64,000 bases of DNA from positions 992,001 through 1,056,000 of the forward strand of contig LVKA01000008.1 of NCBI GenBank assembly GCA_001709035.1, given 5' to 3'. Numbering within the stretch: position 1 is the stretch's first letter; each line of letters opens with the position of its first letter. The stretch is from Candidatus Thiodiazotropha endoloripes. Its GTDB lineage: Bacteria; Pseudomonadota; Gammaproteobacteria; Chromatiales; Chromatiaceae. Shown here in pieces: positions 62,793 through 64,000 of this stretch. Made by a program: the position numbers and the translations under genes. The notes below the pieces were generated by a model. It did no database searches, had not been told where the DNA came from, and worked only from the letters and a program-made list of their open reading frames with translations.

Positions 62793-63734
62793 ATGATCGG
62801 AAAGGCCCCGGAATTTCAAACCCTGCTTCGCGCCATGCGAATTGTGTCTGCAACAGATGCAACGGTATTGCTAACTGGTGAAAGTGGCACTGGCAAGGAG
62901 TTGCTTGCTCAGGCACTGCACGAAAACAGTCGTCGCTCCAACATGCCTTTTATTACGGTGAATTGTGCTGCACTGCCCACCCAGCTGGCAGAGAGCGAGC
63001 TGTTTGGACATCGTAAAGGCGCCTATACCGGTGCAACCTCTGACAGTATGGGTAAGGTTCAGGCCGCACAGGGTGGCACCCTGTTACTGGATGAGATCGG
63101 TGAATTGCCACTCAGCGTTCAGGCAAAGCTGCTGCGCTTTCTTGAGACTGGCGAATGTCAGATGGTTGGCCGGGCCAACAACAAACGGGTCGATGTGCGA
63201 ATCATTGCAGCAACCAATCGTGACCTCTCCAAATCCCTTGATGAGGGAACATTCCGAAGTGACCTCTACTATCGTCTGAATGTAGTTCCTTTGGAGCTGC
63301 CACCTCTGCGTGAGCGTGCCGGGGATATGGAATTGTTGCTCAACGGACTGACCTTTGAACTATCCAAAAGCTACAATCTGCGTGCACCGGTCTATAGCAG
63401 GCAGGTGTTGAAGACTTTGAACTCCTATCCTTGGCCTGGAAATGTTCGTGAATTGAAGAATTTTGCTGAACGTATGCTGATTCTCTTCTCTGGCAGAAAA
63501 GTCGAAGTTGAAAATCTGCCGATTGAGTTCCGCAGTCAGGTTAAGCGGAGTGCGGTCAAGGAAGGCAGTTTTGTCCTGCCGGAACAGGGGTTGAGCATGG
63601 ATCGGCTGGAGGCCGACCTGATTGAACAGGCACTCTCCAAAGCACTGGGTAACCGCAGTAAGGCAGCTCGCCTGCTTGGTCTTACCCGGGATACCCTGCT
63701 CTACAGGATGAAGAAATACGCGATCGATTGTTAA
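62793..63734 (+). CDS. Sigma-54-dependent activator without N-terminal sensor domain
   Basis: 313 aa from the ATG at 62793, which follows GTAGAGGAG at ideal spacing (62787 is also possible; the frame is open to 62673). The AAA+ domain starts almost at residue 1: Walker A GESGTGKE, sigma-54 contact loop GAYTGA (consensus GAFTGA), Walker B GGTLLLDEIGELPL, and arginine-finger region FRSDLYYRLNVVPLELPPLRERAGD. It ends with a Fis-type helix-turn-helix (LIEQALSKALGNRSKAARLLGLTRDTLLYRMKK). No receiver, PAS or GAF domain is present, as in PspF-type activators, so control must come from a partner or from expression. Confidence 0.92.
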   Translation: MIGKAPEFQTLLRAMRIVSATDATVLLTGESGTGKELLAQALHENSRRSNMPFITVNCAALPTQLAESELFGHRKGAYTGATSDSMGKVQAAQGGTLLLDEIGELPLSVQAKLLRFLETGECQMVGRANNKRVDVRIIAATNRDLSKSLDEGTFRSDLYYRLNVVPLELPPLRERAGDMELLLNGLTFELSKSYNLRAPVYSRQVLKTLNSYPWPGNVRELKNFAERMLILFSGRKVEVENLPIEFRSQVKRSAVKEGSFVLPEQGLSMDRLEADLIEQALSKALGNRSKAARLLGLTRDTLLYRMKKYAIDC

Positions 63735-63747
63735 CGGTCCCTGGGTC

Positions 63748-64000
63748 TCAGTAGATTCTGAAACCACCATGGCGTCTGCGGCTGCGATAGTCGAACAGGG
63801 CAATTCCGGCGAATATGCCTAATAGGAAAGTGATCGCAGTTGCAATCAGCCCCCATTTCAGAGGGAGCATCGTTCCAAAATCCCCCTGTTGCGCTCTGAG
63901 ACTTTCGTTCTCCTGCTGAATACGATCCAGTGCCGCGACGATTCCCTCGGTATTTTCCAACTGATCCTGTAACTCGGTGTTGGTTTGCTGTTCCTGGCTT
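63748..64000 (-). CDS. C-terminus of an SH3/coiled-coil membrane protein (TIGR04211/YgiM-like), truncated by window
   Basis: The minus-strand frame is open to the window edge. Visible residues: a Gln/Glu-rich coiled coil (SQEQQTNTELQDQLENTEGI, ALDRIQQENESLRAQQ), one membrane helix (LIATAITFLLGIFAGIALF) and a basic tail (DYRSRRRHGGFRIY). This is the usual 3' end of bacterial SH3-domain proteins of the YgiM type. The N-terminal SH3 part is outside, so the call is provisional. Convergent with the sigma-54 activator. Confidence 0.7.
   Translation of the reverse strand, partial: SQEQQTNTELQDQLENTEGIVAALDRIQQENESLRAQQGDFGTMLPLKWGLIATAITFLLGIFAGIALFDYRSRRRHGGFRIY

Overview
The window reads as chromosome of a gammaproteobacterium, most likely a sulfur-oxidising or otherwise chemoautotrophic lineage of the Sedimenticola / Thiodiazotropha kind. 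The evidence is a proteobacterial phosphoribulokinase, a CbbR-like LysR regulator cut by the left edge, a cytochrome c'-like protein, a PEP-CTERM protein, and standard gammaproteobacterial gene neighbourhoods (dolP-diaA-yraN-lpoA/rsmI, hisBHAFIE-tatABC). The genus is an inference; no rRNA gene is present to test it.

Layout. 1-7.3 kb: metabolic core (LysR end, dxs, gloB, rhomboid protease, SLAC1-type transporter, prk). 7.3-16 kb: sparse accessory DNA with an unassigned protein, an orphan sugar transferase, a rhodanese-like protein without its cysteine, two paralogous small basic proteins, a very large FecR-TPR-beta-barrel protein and a decayed IS1380-type transposase. 16-21 kb: a CHASE2 adenylate/guanylate cyclase, a CRP-type regulator and a POT transporter, possibly a cyclic-nucleotide circuit. 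21-29.4 kb: a glycolate-oxidase-type FAD enzyme, envelope genes dolP, diaA, yraN, lpoA and rsmI, an outer-membrane barrel and an Hsp20 with a sigma-32-like promoter. 29.5-41.5 kb: YgiQ radical SAM protein, then low-density DNA with a cytochrome c', a DCC protein, a PEP-CTERM protein with a sigma-54-type promoter, and a GC-rich five-gene bufferin operon (bufA-bufB-bufC-ECF sigma-anti-sigma), with gene wreckage and a shared motif on both sides. 41.8-49.3 kb: a seven-gene MoxR/Bat operon. 50-51.8 kb: typA. 51.9-53.1 kb: four tandem paralogous small RNA genes. 53.1-61.2 kb: pip-dtd, an MBL-fold hydrolase, hisBHAFIE and tatABC. 61.2-64 kb: a pentapeptide-repeat protein, a LysR regulator, a sigma-54 activator lacking a sensor domain, and the end of an SH3/coiled-coil membrane protein cut by the right edge.

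The most striking element is the minus-strand array of four ~120-nt RNA genes between typA and pip. Each has 3-6 GGA motifs, one of them in or at the loop of its own terminator hairpin. Each has a 5' segment that can pair with the region just before the terminator, with compensatory changes between copies. Each has two GacA-box-like palindromes (TGTAAG-N6-CTTACA type) upstream, exactly 22 bp apart. This is the signature of CsrB/RsmY/RsmZ-type, CsrA-sequestering RNAs, here as a four-copy tandem array. The second notable system is the bufferin (copper-binding, MNIO-modified peptide) operon with its own ECF sigma/anti-sigma pair.

All calls come from reading the sequence. No database search or folding program was run.
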